Assembly (NCBI GenBank): GCA_001464375.1 | Contig: LNEW01000145.1 | Span: 124,001-188,000, forward strand | Direction: 5' to 3' | DNA from: Rhodospirillales bacterium Ga0074136 | Lineage (GTDB): Bacteria > Pseudomonadota > Alphaproteobacteria > Acetobacterales > Acetobacteraceae | Length of the DNA stretch: 64,000 bases | Shown here: positions 9,613 through 17,846 of the stretch, in pieces | Layout: every line of letters starts with the position of its first letter | Numbering within the stretch: position 1 is the first letter of the stretch | Position numbers and translations under genes: made by a program | The notes under the pieces: generated by a model | Database searches by the model: none | Told to the model about the DNA's origin: nothing | The model's input: the letters and a program-made list of their open reading frames with translations, nothing else

Positions 9613-12225
9613 TCAGCCGGCCTGGCGGTCGTGCGGCGCGGTCTCGGCTTCGAGGAAGTCCTGCGCAAAGCGCTGCAGCACGCCACCGGCCTCGTAGATC
9701 GAGGCCTCCTCGGCGGTGTCGAGGCGGCAGGCGACCGGGACCTGCACGGTCGTCGCGTCGCGGCGATGGATCACCAGGGTCAGGTCCGCGCGCGGCATGC
9801 GGGCGCCAATGACGTCGTAGGTCTCGGTGCCATCGAGGCCCAGCGTCAGCCGGTTGGTGCCCGGCTTGAACTCCAGCGGCAGCACGCCCATGCCGATGAG
9901 GTTGGTGCGGTGGATGCGTTCGAAGCCCTCGGCGACGATGGCCTCGACGCCCGCGAGGCGTACGCCCTTGGCCGCCCAGTCGCGCGAGGATCCCTGGCCG
10001 TAATCGGCGCCTGCCACGATGATCAGCGGCTGCTTGCGATCCATGTAGGTCTCGATGGCCTCCCACATGCGCATGACGCGGCCGTCCGGTTCCACCCGCG
10101 CGAGCGATCCTTTTTGCTGGCTGCCATCGGCGTTGCGCGCCATCTCGTTGACCAGCGTCGGGTTCGCGAAGGTGGCGCGCAGCGCGGTCAGGTGGTCGCC
10201 GCGATGGGTGGCGTAGGAGTTGAAGTCCTCCTCCGGCAGGCCCATGCGCGCCAGGTACTCGCCTGCCGCGCTGTCGAGCAGGATGGCGTTCGACGGCGAC
10301 AGGTGATCGGTGGTGATGTTGTCGCCCAGCAGCGCGAGCGGGCGCATGCCGTGCAGCGTGCGCTCGCCGGCCAGCGCCCCTTCCCAGTAGGGCGGGCGGC
10401 GGATGTAGGTGCTCTGCGGGCGCCAGTCGTACAGCGGGCTGACCTTCCTGCGTGCACCCTGGTTGCCGAACATCGGCGCATAGACCTTGCGGAACTGGTC
10501 GGGCTTCACCGCGGTTGCGACCACCGCGTCGATCTCCTCGTCGCTCGGCCAGATGTCCTTGAGTCGGATTGCCTGGCCGCTGGCATCCAGGCCCAGCACG
10601 TCGCGTTCGATGTCGAAGCGGATGGTGCCGGCGATCGCATAGGCCACCACCAGCGGCGGCGAGGCGAGGAAGGCCTGCTTCGCGTAGGGATGGATGCGGC
10701 CGTCGAAATTGCGGTTCCCCGACAGCACGGCGGTCGCGTAGAGATCGCGGTCGATGATCTCCTGCTGGATGCGCGGGTCGAGCGCTCCCGACATGCCGTT
10801 GCAGGTGGTGCAGGCGAACGCGACCAGGCCGAAGCCCAGCGCCTCCAGATGCGTGGTGAGGCCGGCCTCGTCCAGGTACAGCGCCACCGCCTTGGACCCG
10901 GGCGCGAGTGACGACTTCACCCAGGGCTTGCGCGTCAGCCCGGCGCGATTGGCGTTGCGCGCCAGCAGGCCGGCGGCGATCACGTTGCGCGGGTTGGAGG
11001 TATTCGTGCAGCTGGTGATGGCGGCGATGATGACCGCGCCGTCGGGCATCAGCCCCGCTTCCTGCGCGAAGGGCGCCGCGATGCCGCGCGCCGCGAGGTC
11101 CGCGACCGGGAGCCGCCGATGCGGGTTCGACGGCCCTGCGAGGGTCCGCACCACAGTGGACAGGTCGAAGCGCAGCACACGCTCGTACTGCGCCGCGGCG
11201 AGATCGTCCGACCACAGGCCGGCGGTCTTCGCATAGGTCTCCACAAGCCTGACCTGCGCGTCCTCGCGCCCGGTCAGGCGCAGGTAGTCGATGGTCTGCT
11301 GATCGATGGAGAACATCGCGGCCGTGGCACCATATTCCGGCGCCATGTTCGAGATCGTCGCACGGTCGCCCAGCGTCAGGCTCGAGGAGCCTTCGCCGTG
11401 GAATTCCAGCCAGGCGCCGACGACCTTCTCCTTGCGCAGGAACTCGGTCAGCGTCAGCACGATGTCGGTCGCCGTGATCCCCGGCTGCGCCTTGCCGGTC
11501 AGCTCGACGCCCACGATGTCGGGCAGGCGCATCCACGATGCGCGCCCGAGCATGACGTTCTCAGCCTCGAGCCCTCCCACGCCGATCGCGATGACCCCCA
11601 GCGCATCGACATGCGGCGTGTGGCTGTCGGTGCCCACCAGCGTGTCGGGGAAGGCGACGCCATCCAGCGTGGCGATGACCGGCGACATTCGCTCCAGGTT
11701 GATCTGGTGCATGATGCCGTTGCCGGGCGGGACGATCTCCATGTTCTCGAAGGCATGGCGCGTCCATTCGATGAAGTGGAAGCGGTCCTCGTTGCGGCGG
11801 TCCTCGATGGCGCGGTTCTTCGCGAAGGCGTCCTTCTCGAAGCCCGCGTGCTCCACGGCCAGCGAGTGATCCACGATCAGCTGCACCGGCACGACCGGGT
11901 TCACCTTCGCCGGATCGCCGCCCTTCTGTGCGATCGCATCGCGCAGGCCGGCGAGGTCGACCAGCGCGGTCTGGCCGAGGATGTCGTGGCAGACGACGCG
12001 CGCCGGATACCAGGGAAAGTCGATGTCGCGCTTGCGCTCGATCAGCTGCGCCAGGGCGTCCGTCAGCAGCGCCGGGTCGCAGCGCCGGACCAGGTTTTCC
12101 GCCAGCACGCGCGAGGTATAGGGCAGGGTGTCATAGGCGCCTGGCGCGATCGCCTCGATGGCCGCACGCGCGTCGAAATAGGTCAGGTCGGTGCCGGGCA
12201 GGGGCTTGCGGTATCGCGTGTTCAT
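9613..12225 (-). CDS. acnD: AcnD, Fe/S-dependent 2-methylisocitrate dehydratase
   Basis: 870 residues, full length for AcnD. The N-terminus MNTRYRKPLPGTDLTYFDAR is highly characteristic. The [4Fe-4S] ligands are visible as the Cys of SCTNTSNP and the two Cys of CTTCNGMSG, plus the aconitase blocks VGTDSHTPHVDALG and NITTDHLSPSN. It dehydrates 2-methylcitrate to 2-methylaconitate in the methylcitrate cycle, with PrpF. Upstream of ATG 12225 is a GGAGCA ribosome site. prpB and prpC, which normally neighbour it, are absent here, so the cycle's other enzymes must be elsewhere, or this pair works on another tricarboxylate. The following peptide-SBP and acylase genes may share the transcript. Confidence 0.95.
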   Translation of the reverse strand: MNTRYRKPLPGTDLTYFDARAAIEAIAPGAYDTLPYTSRVLAENLVRRCDPALLTDALAQLIERKRDIDFPWYPARVVCHDILGQTALVDLAGLRDAIAQKGGDPAKVNPVVPVQLIVDHSLAVEHAGFEKDAFAKNRAIEDRRNEDRFHFIEWTRHAFENMEIVPPGNGIMHQINLERMSPVIATLDGVAFPDTLVGTDSHTPHVDALGVIAIGVGGLEAENVMLGRASWMRLPDIVGVELTGKAQPGITATDIVLTLTEFLRKEKVVGAWLEFHGEGSSSLTLGDRATISNMAPEYGATAAMFSIDQQTIDYLRLTGREDAQVRLVETYAKTAGLWSDDLAAAQYERVLRFDLSTVVRTLAGPSNPHRRLPVADLAARGIAAPFAQEAGLMPDGAVIIAAITSCTNTSNPRNVIAAGLLARNANRAGLTRKPWVKSSLAPGSKAVALYLDEAGLTTHLEALGFGLVAFACTTCNGMSGALDPRIQQEIIDRDLYATAVLSGNRNFDGRIHPYAKQAFLASPPLVVAYAIAGTIRFDIERDVLGLDASGQAIRLKDIWPSDEEIDAVVATAVKPDQFRKVYAPMFGNQGARRKVSPLYDWRPQSTYIRRPPYWEGALAGERTLHGMRPLALLGDNITTDHLSPSNAILLDSAAGEYLARMGLPEEDFNSYATHRGDHLTALRATFANPTLVNEMARNADGSQQKGSLARVEPDGRVMRMWEAIETYMDRKQPLIIVAGADYGQGSSRDWAAKGVRLAGVEAIVAEGFERIHRTNLIGMGVLPLEFKPGTNRLTLGLDGTETYDVIGARMPRADLTLVIHRRDATTVQVPVACRLDTAEEASIYEAGGVLQRFAQDFLEAETAPHDRQAG

Positions 12226-12528
12226 GGCTTGCTCCGTGCCGGGTTCTGTCCGGCGGTCTGACGCCCGATGATCAATCCGGCGGCATCAGTGTGTTGCTGG
12301 ATCGGTGTTCTGACCAGCCTGACGCCACGATGGTCCGGGGCGCCGCAGATGATCGTTCGCGACACGTCCTGCCGCCGGCACCCGCCGGGACGGCTAATGG
12401 ATGCGCTGGTTATGCGCAAGCCGATCCCAGGTCGGGACGCATGCTGCGTGACCTCGACGGCCCCGTCGAAGCAGCCGAGCCCGCCACATCGCCGGAGCAA
12501 GAGCTGACGCACCGGAGGACGATCCACG
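12226..12528. other. Intergenic region upstream of acnD
   Basis: About 300 bp between acnD (leftward) and a suspected Bug-gene remnant (rightward). It presumably holds the acnD promoter and any operator, but I see no convincing -35/-10 pair, palindrome or RNA structure, and no reading frame with protein-like composition. Confidence 0.4.
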
Positions 12529-12690
12529 ATGATGCATCGTCGCAACCTCGTCGGCCTTGGTTTGGCGCGGCCCCGGCGCGCCCGACGCTTGCGCTGCCGC
12601 AGGCCTGCCCGAACTGCCCGGTCCGCCAGCCGCACGGCCAACGCGCCAGGGTCGTAGTGGTCGCCCTGGTCGCGCCCGAGGGCATGGCGC
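12529..12690 (+). pseudogene. Possible remnant of a Bug-family binding protein gene
   Basis: A good ribosome site (GGAGGA, 12514-12519) precedes ATG 12529, which opens as MMHRRNLVGLGL, the kind of signal-peptide start used by TctC/Bug proteins in this window. After about 12 codons the frame turns into arginine-rich noise, but a shifted frame continues as ALPQACPNCPVR and then VVVVALVAPEG, resembling the Bug pattern A-Q-A-W-P-N-R-P-V-R followed by VVPFAPGG. No more of the protein can be followed before the oppositely oriented GntR gene. Best explanation: a truncated, frameshifted Bug gene start. Weak evidence, since only two short matches carry it. Confidence 0.3.
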
Positions 12691-12733
12691 CAGGGCGGTC
12701 ATGCAGCGTTACGGCATGTCTCAGGCAGCAGGG

Positions 12734-13585
12734 TCAGTCACCCATCGGCAGCTGTGGCGTCGGGACGATATGGTGCCCGAAATGGTCGGCCTTCAGCGTC
12801 GTCTCGAGGTGCTCCCAGACGAACAGGTCGCCGCGATACAGCACGACGCAGGCGTAGATGACCACGCCTGTCCTGTCCGTTCGCCAACGCCGGACCCGCA
12901 CCAGGGGGGCGGCGATCGGGCAGCGCAGCAGCTCGGCCGTGCCGCGGTTGGCGCCGATGATCGTCATCTCCTCGCGGCTTTCGAAGATGCGCACGCCGCT
13001 GTGGTCGCGCAGCAGCAGGGACAGCTTGTGCCGTTCGTCGGCACCGGGTGGAAAGCGGCCGTAGATGCCGGCTTCGATGTAGATGTCCATCAGCGCGAAG
13101 GGCGTGCCACGGTATTCGTGCAGCTTGTGCACATGCTGGTAGCGCGCCGCGCGCTTGTGACGATGGTCGAGTTCCCCGGGGAGCCCGTCGACCGCCCGGC
13201 GCGCCAGCACGCGGATCGCGTGGTCCGGGCCCAACACCCGCGGATCGTTGATCGCGGCCCGCAGACCCGCGCTGGCCATCGGCGCCGACGGGCTGCGCAG
13301 CACGTGCGTGCCACGGCCGCGCGAACTGCGCAGCGTGCCTTCCTCGACCAGCAGCTTGACGGCGAGCCGCACGGTGATGGTCGCCACGCCATATTCCGCT
13401 GCGAGAGCATCGATGGTCGTGATCCGGTCTCCCGGCAGCCATTCGCCCTGCGCGATGCGCTGGCGTAGCGCCGAGGCGACGCGCGCATACAGGGACACGC
13501 CGCCGGATCCCTGGGATTCCCCGGCCCCTGTCTGAACCTCGGCGCCGCGCGCGCCGGCGTCCATTCTCGTGTCCATTCGCGTCAT
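12734..13585 (-). CDS. GntR-family regulator, HutC/UTRA type
   Basis: 283 residues. The N-terminal winged helix (about 30-95) has the GntR pattern: SLYARVASALRQRIAQGEW, then PGDRITTIDALAAEYGVATITVRLAVKLL and the wing GTLRSSRGRGTHVL. The C-terminal part (about 110-270) fits a UTRA effector domain ending in the DLFVWEHLETTL block. Three in-frame ATGs lie close together (13585, 13576, 13564); the first is given. It is divergent from the acyl-CoA dehydrogenase operon starting at 13673, with 87 bp between, so it very probably controls that operon in response to a substrate or CoA-ester. Effector unknown. Confidence 0.88.
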   Translation of the reverse strand: MTRMDTRMDAGARGAEVQTGAGESQGSGGVSLYARVASALRQRIAQGEWLPGDRITTIDALAAEYGVATITVRLAVKLLVEEGTLRSSRGRGTHVLRSPSAPMASAGLRAAINDPRVLGPDHAIRVLARRAVDGLPGELDHRHKRAARYQHVHKLHEYRGTPFALMDIYIEAGIYGRFPPGADERHKLSLLLRDHSGVRIFESREEMTIIGANRGTAELLRCPIAAPLVRVRRWRTDRTGVVIYACVVLYRGDLFVWEHLETTLKADHFGHHIVPTPQLPMGD

Positions 13586-13672
13586 GCCGGAAGCTCCTGC
13601 GCCCAGATGACACATCGCTTGACGGCTGAAAAAGCCTAATTCACCATCTATAACACTTTTAGGGAGAAAACG
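13586..13672. promoter_or_regulatory. Divergent promoter/operator region, GntR / acyl-CoA dehydrogenase operon
   Basis: This 87-bp gap is the most A/T-rich stretch nearby. It contains TTGACG (13619-13624), the small inverted repeat GGCT-N5-AGCC (13624-13636), TATAAC (13649-13654), and AGGGAG (13661-13666) as the ribosome site for ATG 13673. TTGACG and TATAAC are 24 bp apart, too far for one ordinary sigma-70 promoter, so they are candidates rather than a pair. The inverted repeat could be a GntR binding site. Confidence 0.4.
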
Positions 13673-14845
13673 ATGTCCCTCGGCGCCTGGCAGCTCCCCG
13701 AGGAGCTGCGGATGATCCAGGAGACCGCCCGGCGCTTCATGGCCTCCGAGGTCTGGCCGCTGGAGGAGAAGCTCCCGCACGATGCCACCGCGATGCCCGC
13801 CGAGATGCTGGCCCCCCTGCAGGACACGGCGCGCCGCATGGGCCTGTGGTGCTACCGCACGCCGGAGGAATACGGCGGCGGCGGGCTGAACCTGCTGGGC
13901 CAGGCGATCGTGGCGGAGGAGGCCTCGCGTTGCCGCATGGGCGCCTACATCCCCGCCTGCGGGGCGTTCGGCGCAGATCCGCCCAACGCCATCTGGGAAG
14001 GCACCAAGGACCAGATCGCGCGCTATGGCATCCCTGGCGTGCAGCAGGGCAAGCGCATCTTCGTCGCGATCAGCGAGCCCTCCGGCGGATCGGACCCTGC
14101 CCGCGCCATCCGCACCCGGGCCGAGAAGCGTGGCGACCGCTACGTCATCAACGGCCAGAAGATGTGGATCACCGGCGCGGCCAAGGCCGACTGGGGCATC
14201 GTGTTTGCGCGCACCGGGTCGGGAGGCGACCGCTCCGGCATCACCTGCTTCATCGTCGACGGCAATGCGAAGGGCATGACGACACGCGAGATCCCGGTGA
14301 TCCGCGCCTATTCGCCCTACGAGGTGTTCTTCGACGATGTCGAGGTGCCCGAGGAGAACCGCCTGGGCGGCGAGGGCGAGGGCTTCGCGCTGTGCGAGAA
14401 ATGGCTGGTCGAAGGCCGCATCCCCTATGCCGCGGGCACCATCGGCATCGCGCAGGCGGCGCTCGAGATCGCCATCGAATGGGTGAAGCAGCGCGAGACC
14501 TTCCGTTCGCGCCTGGCCGACAAGCAGGCGATCCAGTGGATGATCGCCGACAGCGAGATCGAGTTGCGCTCGGCCCGGCTGCTGGTCTGGCAGGCGGCCT
14601 GGGAGGCCGATCTCGGCCGGAACCCCAAGATCGCCGCCTCGATCGCCAAGGTGGCGGCGACCGAGACCGCGCACCGCGTGGTCGACCGCTGCGTGCAGAT
14701 GATGGGCGGGTTGGGCGTGGCCAAGGCGGTGCCACTGGAACGCTGGTTCCGCGAGCTGCGCATCAAGCGCATCGGCGAGGGCCCCTCGGAGGTCCAGCGC
14801 ATGGTGGTCGCGCGTCACATGCTGAGCAGCGGCGGGAGGAACTGA
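13673..14845 (+). CDS. Acyl-CoA dehydrogenase
   Basis: 390 residues, full-length flavoprotein of the acyl-CoA dehydrogenase family, which introduces an alpha-beta double bond into acyl-CoA. Family blocks are visible: FAD/substrate loop ISEPSGGSDPA (about 134), GQKMWITGA (about 160), and the C-terminal QMMGGLGVAKAVPLERW, with RIGEGPSEVQR containing the position used as catalytic base in many members. First gene of a long plus-strand operon, divergent from a GntR regulator. The next gene, an enoyl-CoA hydratase, starts 1 nt after its stop, so the two likely form consecutive beta-oxidation steps on one substrate. Confidence 0.93.
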   Translation: MSLGAWQLPEELRMIQETARRFMASEVWPLEEKLPHDATAMPAEMLAPLQDTARRMGLWCYRTPEEYGGGGLNLLGQAIVAEEASRCRMGAYIPACGAFGADPPNAIWEGTKDQIARYGIPGVQQGKRIFVAISEPSGGSDPARAIRTRAEKRGDRYVINGQKMWITGAAKADWGIVFARTGSGGDRSGITCFIVDGNAKGMTTREIPVIRAYSPYEVFFDDVEVPEENRLGGEGEGFALCEKWLVEGRIPYAAGTIGIAQAALEIAIEWVKQRETFRSRLADKQAIQWMIADSEIELRSARLLVWQAAWEADLGRNPKIAASIAKVAATETAHRVVDRCVQMMGGLGVAKAVPLERWFRELRIKRIGEGPSEVQRMVVARHMLSSGGRN

Positions 14846-14846
14846 G

Positions 14847-15623
14847 ATGTCCATCGACTTCGCACTCGATGCGGACGGCATCGCGCTCATCACCATCAAC
14901 CGGCCGGAGCGCCGCAACGCGCTGGACGCCGAGCACTACGCCGCCATCTCGGAGGCCTGGATCCGCGTGCGCGACGACAGCGCCGTGCGCGCCGCCATCA
15001 TCACCGGCGCCGGCGACAAGGCCTTCTGCGCGGGGGCCGACATCAAGTCCTATATCGGGCGCAAGGTCGAACCCTCGGAACTCTGGCTGACGCAGAAGGG
15101 CCAGTTGCTGAACCGTGGGCTCGAAGTCTGGAAGCCGATCATCGCCGCGGTGAACGGGCAGTGCATCGGTGGCGGCACCACGCTGCTGCTGGCGACCGAC
15201 CTGCGCGTGGCGGTGCCCACCGCGACCTTCGGCGTGGCGGAGGTGAAGCGCGGCGTCATCGCCGCCAATGGCGGTACGCAGCGCCTGGCGCAGCAGCTGC
15301 CCCACTGCATCGCGATGGACATGCTGCTGACCGGCGATGCGATGGATGCCGCCACCGCCGAACGCTGGGGCCTGGTGAACAAGGTGGTCCCGCATGCGGA
15401 CCTGATGGCCACCGCCTACGACTACGCGCGGCGCGTCGCGGCCAATGCGCCGCTGGCGGTGCAGGCCGCGAAGGAACTGGCGGTGCGCTCGCGCGACATG
15501 GACCTCGCCTCCGGCCTGCGCATGGAGCAGATGGTCAGCCGGATCCTGCAGCAGACCGAGGACGTGCAGGAGGGCCGCGCCGCCTTCGCCGAGAAGCGGA
15601 CGCCGAACTTCAAGGGGCGATGA
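14847..15623 (+). CDS. Enoyl-CoA hydratase/isomerase family protein
   Basis: 258 residues, crotonase fold. The oxyanion-hole segments are AGADIKSYIG (about 56-65) and GQCIGGGTTLLLATDLRVA (about 103-121), and FGVAEVKRG places a Glu where hydratases have a catalytic one. NGGTQRLAQQL follows as in true hydratases. It probably hydrates the enoyl-CoA made by the acyl-CoA dehydrogenase just upstream. Translation looks coupled at both ends: GAGG ribosome site inside the preceding gene, and a 4-nt ATGA overlap with the CoA-transferase downstream. Confidence 0.92.
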   Translation: MSIDFALDADGIALITINRPERRNALDAEHYAAISEAWIRVRDDSAVRAAIITGAGDKAFCAGADIKSYIGRKVEPSELWLTQKGQLLNRGLEVWKPIIAAVNGQCIGGGTTLLLATDLRVAVPTATFGVAEVKRGVIAANGGTQRLAQQLPHCIAMDMLLTGDAMDAATAERWGLVNKVVPHADLMATAYDYARRVAANAPLAVQAAKELAVRSRDMDLASGLRMEQMVSRILQQTEDVQEGRAAFAEKRTPNFKGR

Positions 15624-16810
15624 TGCAACCGCTCGCCGGCCTGACCGTCCTCGACCTCACGCAGATCTACAACGGCCCCTACGCGACCTTCCTGCTGGCC
15701 GCGGCGGGGGCCGAGGTGATCAAGGTCGAGCCGCCGGGTGGCGAGCACCTGCGCAAGCGATCGGGCTCGGCGGCGAGCACGCTGCCATACGCCATGCTGA
15801 ATGCCGGCAAGCGCTCGGTCCGGCTCGACCTCAAGACCGAGCAGGGCCGCGACATCCTCACCCGGCTGGCCGATGGCGCCGACGTGCTGGTGGAGAATTT
15901 CGCACCCGGCGTCATGGAACGCCTCGGCCTCGGCGCCGCCGTCCTGCAGGCGCGCAACCCGCGCCTCGTCTACGCCACCAGCTCGGGCTACGGCACCGAT
16001 GGCCCGTATCGCGACTACCCCGCCATGGACCTGACGGTGCAGGCCATGTCGGGGATCATGGCGAGCACCGGCTTCGCCGACCAGCCGCCGGTCAAGGCCG
16101 GCCCGGCGATCTGCGACTTCACCTCCGGCATCCACCTCTATGGCGCGATCACCACGGCGCTGGTCGAGCGCGCGCGTACCGGCGTCGGGCGCATCGTCGA
16201 AGTCTCGATGATGGAGGCGATCTATTTCTCGCTGAGTTCGAACCTCGGGATGCTGCACGCACGGGGCGACGCCGCACCGGCGCGCACCGGCAACAGGCAC
16301 GGTGGACTCTCGCTGTGTCCTTACAACGTCTATCCAGCGACGGACGGACACATCGCCATCATCGTCAACCACGAGACGCATTGGCGCGGTCTGCTCACCG
16401 CCTTCGGCCGCACCGACATCGCCGACGGGCCGCGCTGGCGCAGCAATGCCGAGCGCGTGGCGGAGATGGAGGACGTGGACGCGCTGGTCGCCACCTTCAC
16501 TCGCGACCTGCCGCGCCAGGCTGCCTTCGACCGCCTGGTGGCGCACCGGGTCCCGTGCGCGCCGGTGCGCAGCCTCGATGAGGTGATGCACGATCCGCAT
16601 CTGCATGCGCGCGGCATGCTGCGCGACATCGACCACCCGCAGTACGGCCCCATGACCGTCGCGGCCAGCCCGCTGCGCTTCGGCGGCGCGGCGAATGCGC
16701 CGGGCCGCCCGAGCGTGCCGCTGGGCACCGACACTCGCGCCGTGCTCGCGCAACGCTTGGGGCTGAACGAGACCGAACTCGATCGACTGGAGACCGAGCG
16801 GATCATCTGA
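15620..16810 (+). CDS. CaiB/BaiF (class III) CoA-transferase
   Basis: 396 residues. Class III CoA-transferases move CoA between a donor ester and a free acid through an aspartyl-CoA thioester. The N-terminal Rossmann-like part (LAGLTVLDLTQIYNGPYATF, then GAEVIKVEPPGGEHLRK) and LDLKTEQGRDILTRLADGADVLVENF are typical, and the catalytic Asp is likely the D of PAMDLTVQAMSG (about residue 136). ATG 15620 overlaps the hydratase stop (ATGA); a second in-frame ATG follows directly. It most likely activates the imported acid that the acyl-CoA dehydrogenase and hydratase then process. A Bug binding protein follows at 30 bp. Confidence 0.93.
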   Translation: MMQPLAGLTVLDLTQIYNGPYATFLLAAAGAEVIKVEPPGGEHLRKRSGSAASTLPYAMLNAGKRSVRLDLKTEQGRDILTRLADGADVLVENFAPGVMERLGLGAAVLQARNPRLVYATSSGYGTDGPYRDYPAMDLTVQAMSGIMASTGFADQPPVKAGPAICDFTSGIHLYGAITTALVERARTGVGRIVEVSMMEAIYFSLSSNLGMLHARGDAAPARTGNRHGGLSLCPYNVYPATDGHIAIIVNHETHWRGLLTAFGRTDIADGPRWRSNAERVAEMEDVDALVATFTRDLPRQAAFDRLVAHRVPCAPVRSLDEVMHDPHLHARGMLRDIDHPQYGPMTVAASPLRFGGAANAPGRPSVPLGTDTRAVLAQRLGLNETELDRLETERII

Positions 16811-16839
16811 CGCCACCACACCACCGGGAGGAAAAAGCC

Positions 16840-17832
16840 ATGACAGGCGAAGGGGCGGGATTGCGGCGACGGGACACCGGGCGCGTCATGCTCGGGCTGG
16901 GCGCGGCATCGTTCGCCGGCGGTACCGCCAGGTCGCAGGGTGCCTGGCCGTCGCGGCCGATCCGCGTTGTCGTGCCGTCCTCGCCGGGCGGGCCGACCGA
17001 TGTGGTGACACGGCTGATCGGCGACCGCGTGCTGGCGGAATTCGGCCAGCCGCTGGTGATCGACAACCGGAGCGGCGGCGGCGGCATGATCGGCTTCCGC
17101 CTGGCGGCACGCGCGGAGCCCGACGGCTACACGCTCATCATGGGCAACCCCGGCCCCGTCGCCATCGTGCCCCACACCGAAAGCCACGTGGGCTACGACA
17201 TCCTGCGGGACTTCGAGCCGGTCTCGATGGTGATGATCGTGCCGGTGATGCTGGTGGTGCGCGCCGAGATCCCCGTGCGAACCCCACGCGAGCTGGCCGA
17301 CTACATGCGCGCCCACCCCGGCACGGTGGCCTTCGGTTCGTCCGGTCCCGGCCAGTCGCCGCACATGGCGGCCGAGCTCTTCGGCAAGATGGCCGACATA
17401 CCGATGCTGATCAGCCCTTATCGCGGGGCCGCGCCGGCGGTGAGCGACCTGGTCGCCGGCACCATCCAGGCGATGTTCGACACCACCACCGCTCTGCCGC
17501 ACACCCAGGCCGGGCGGCTGCGGGCGCTGGCCATCGGCAGCCGCGTGCGCTCCGCCCTGATGCCGGACCTGCCGACCATGGCCGAGGCCGGCTTCCCGGG
17601 CTTCGAGATCAGTTCCTGGTATCCGCTGTTCGCGCCCGCCGGCACGCCGCCGGAGATCATCACGCGGCTCAACGCCGTGGTGGTGAGGGCGCTGAACGAC
17701 CCGACCGCGCGCGCGCGCCTCGCCTCGATGAATGCCGAGGCGATCCCGAGCACGCCAGCGGAAGCGCGTGCCTTCGTCGAGGGCCAGCTGGTCAACTGGG
17801 GCAACATCGTCCGCCGCATCCGGTCTTCGTGA
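16840..17832 (+). CDS. Bug-family (TctC-like) tripartite tricarboxylate receptor
   Basis: 330 residues. Bug proteins are periplasmic Venus-flytrap receptors for carboxylates and related small molecules. The N-terminus has an Arg-rich signal (LRRRDTGRVMLGLGAASFAGG) and the mature part starts near WPSRPIRVVVPSSPGG. Other family landmarks are DVVTRLI, QPLVIDNRSGGGG, YDILRDFEPVSMV, the PYRGAAPAVSDLVAGTIQAMF block and an FAPAGTPPEII ending. A GGGAGG ribosome site lies 11 bases before ATG 16840. No TctA/TctB membrane partners are in the window. Its place inside an acyl-CoA degradation operon suggests it binds the acid that the operon degrades. Confidence 0.93.
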   Translation: MTGEGAGLRRRDTGRVMLGLGAASFAGGTARSQGAWPSRPIRVVVPSSPGGPTDVVTRLIGDRVLAEFGQPLVIDNRSGGGGMIGFRLAARAEPDGYTLIMGNPGPVAIVPHTESHVGYDILRDFEPVSMVMIVPVMLVVRAEIPVRTPRELADYMRAHPGTVAFGSSGPGQSPHMAAELFGKMADIPMLISPYRGAAPAVSDLVAGTIQAMFDTTTALPHTQAGRLRALAIGSRVRSALMPDLPTMAEAGFPGFEISSWYPLFAPAGTPPEIITRLNAVVVRALNDPTARARLASMNAEAIPSTPAEARAFVEGQLVNWGNIVRRIRSS

Positions 17833-17846
17833 CGGCGGGGCAGGGA

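Noticed and set aside
8509-10911. An 800-codon plus-strand open frame
   Set aside because: Antisense to prpF and acnD, whose conserved motifs make the minus strand certain.
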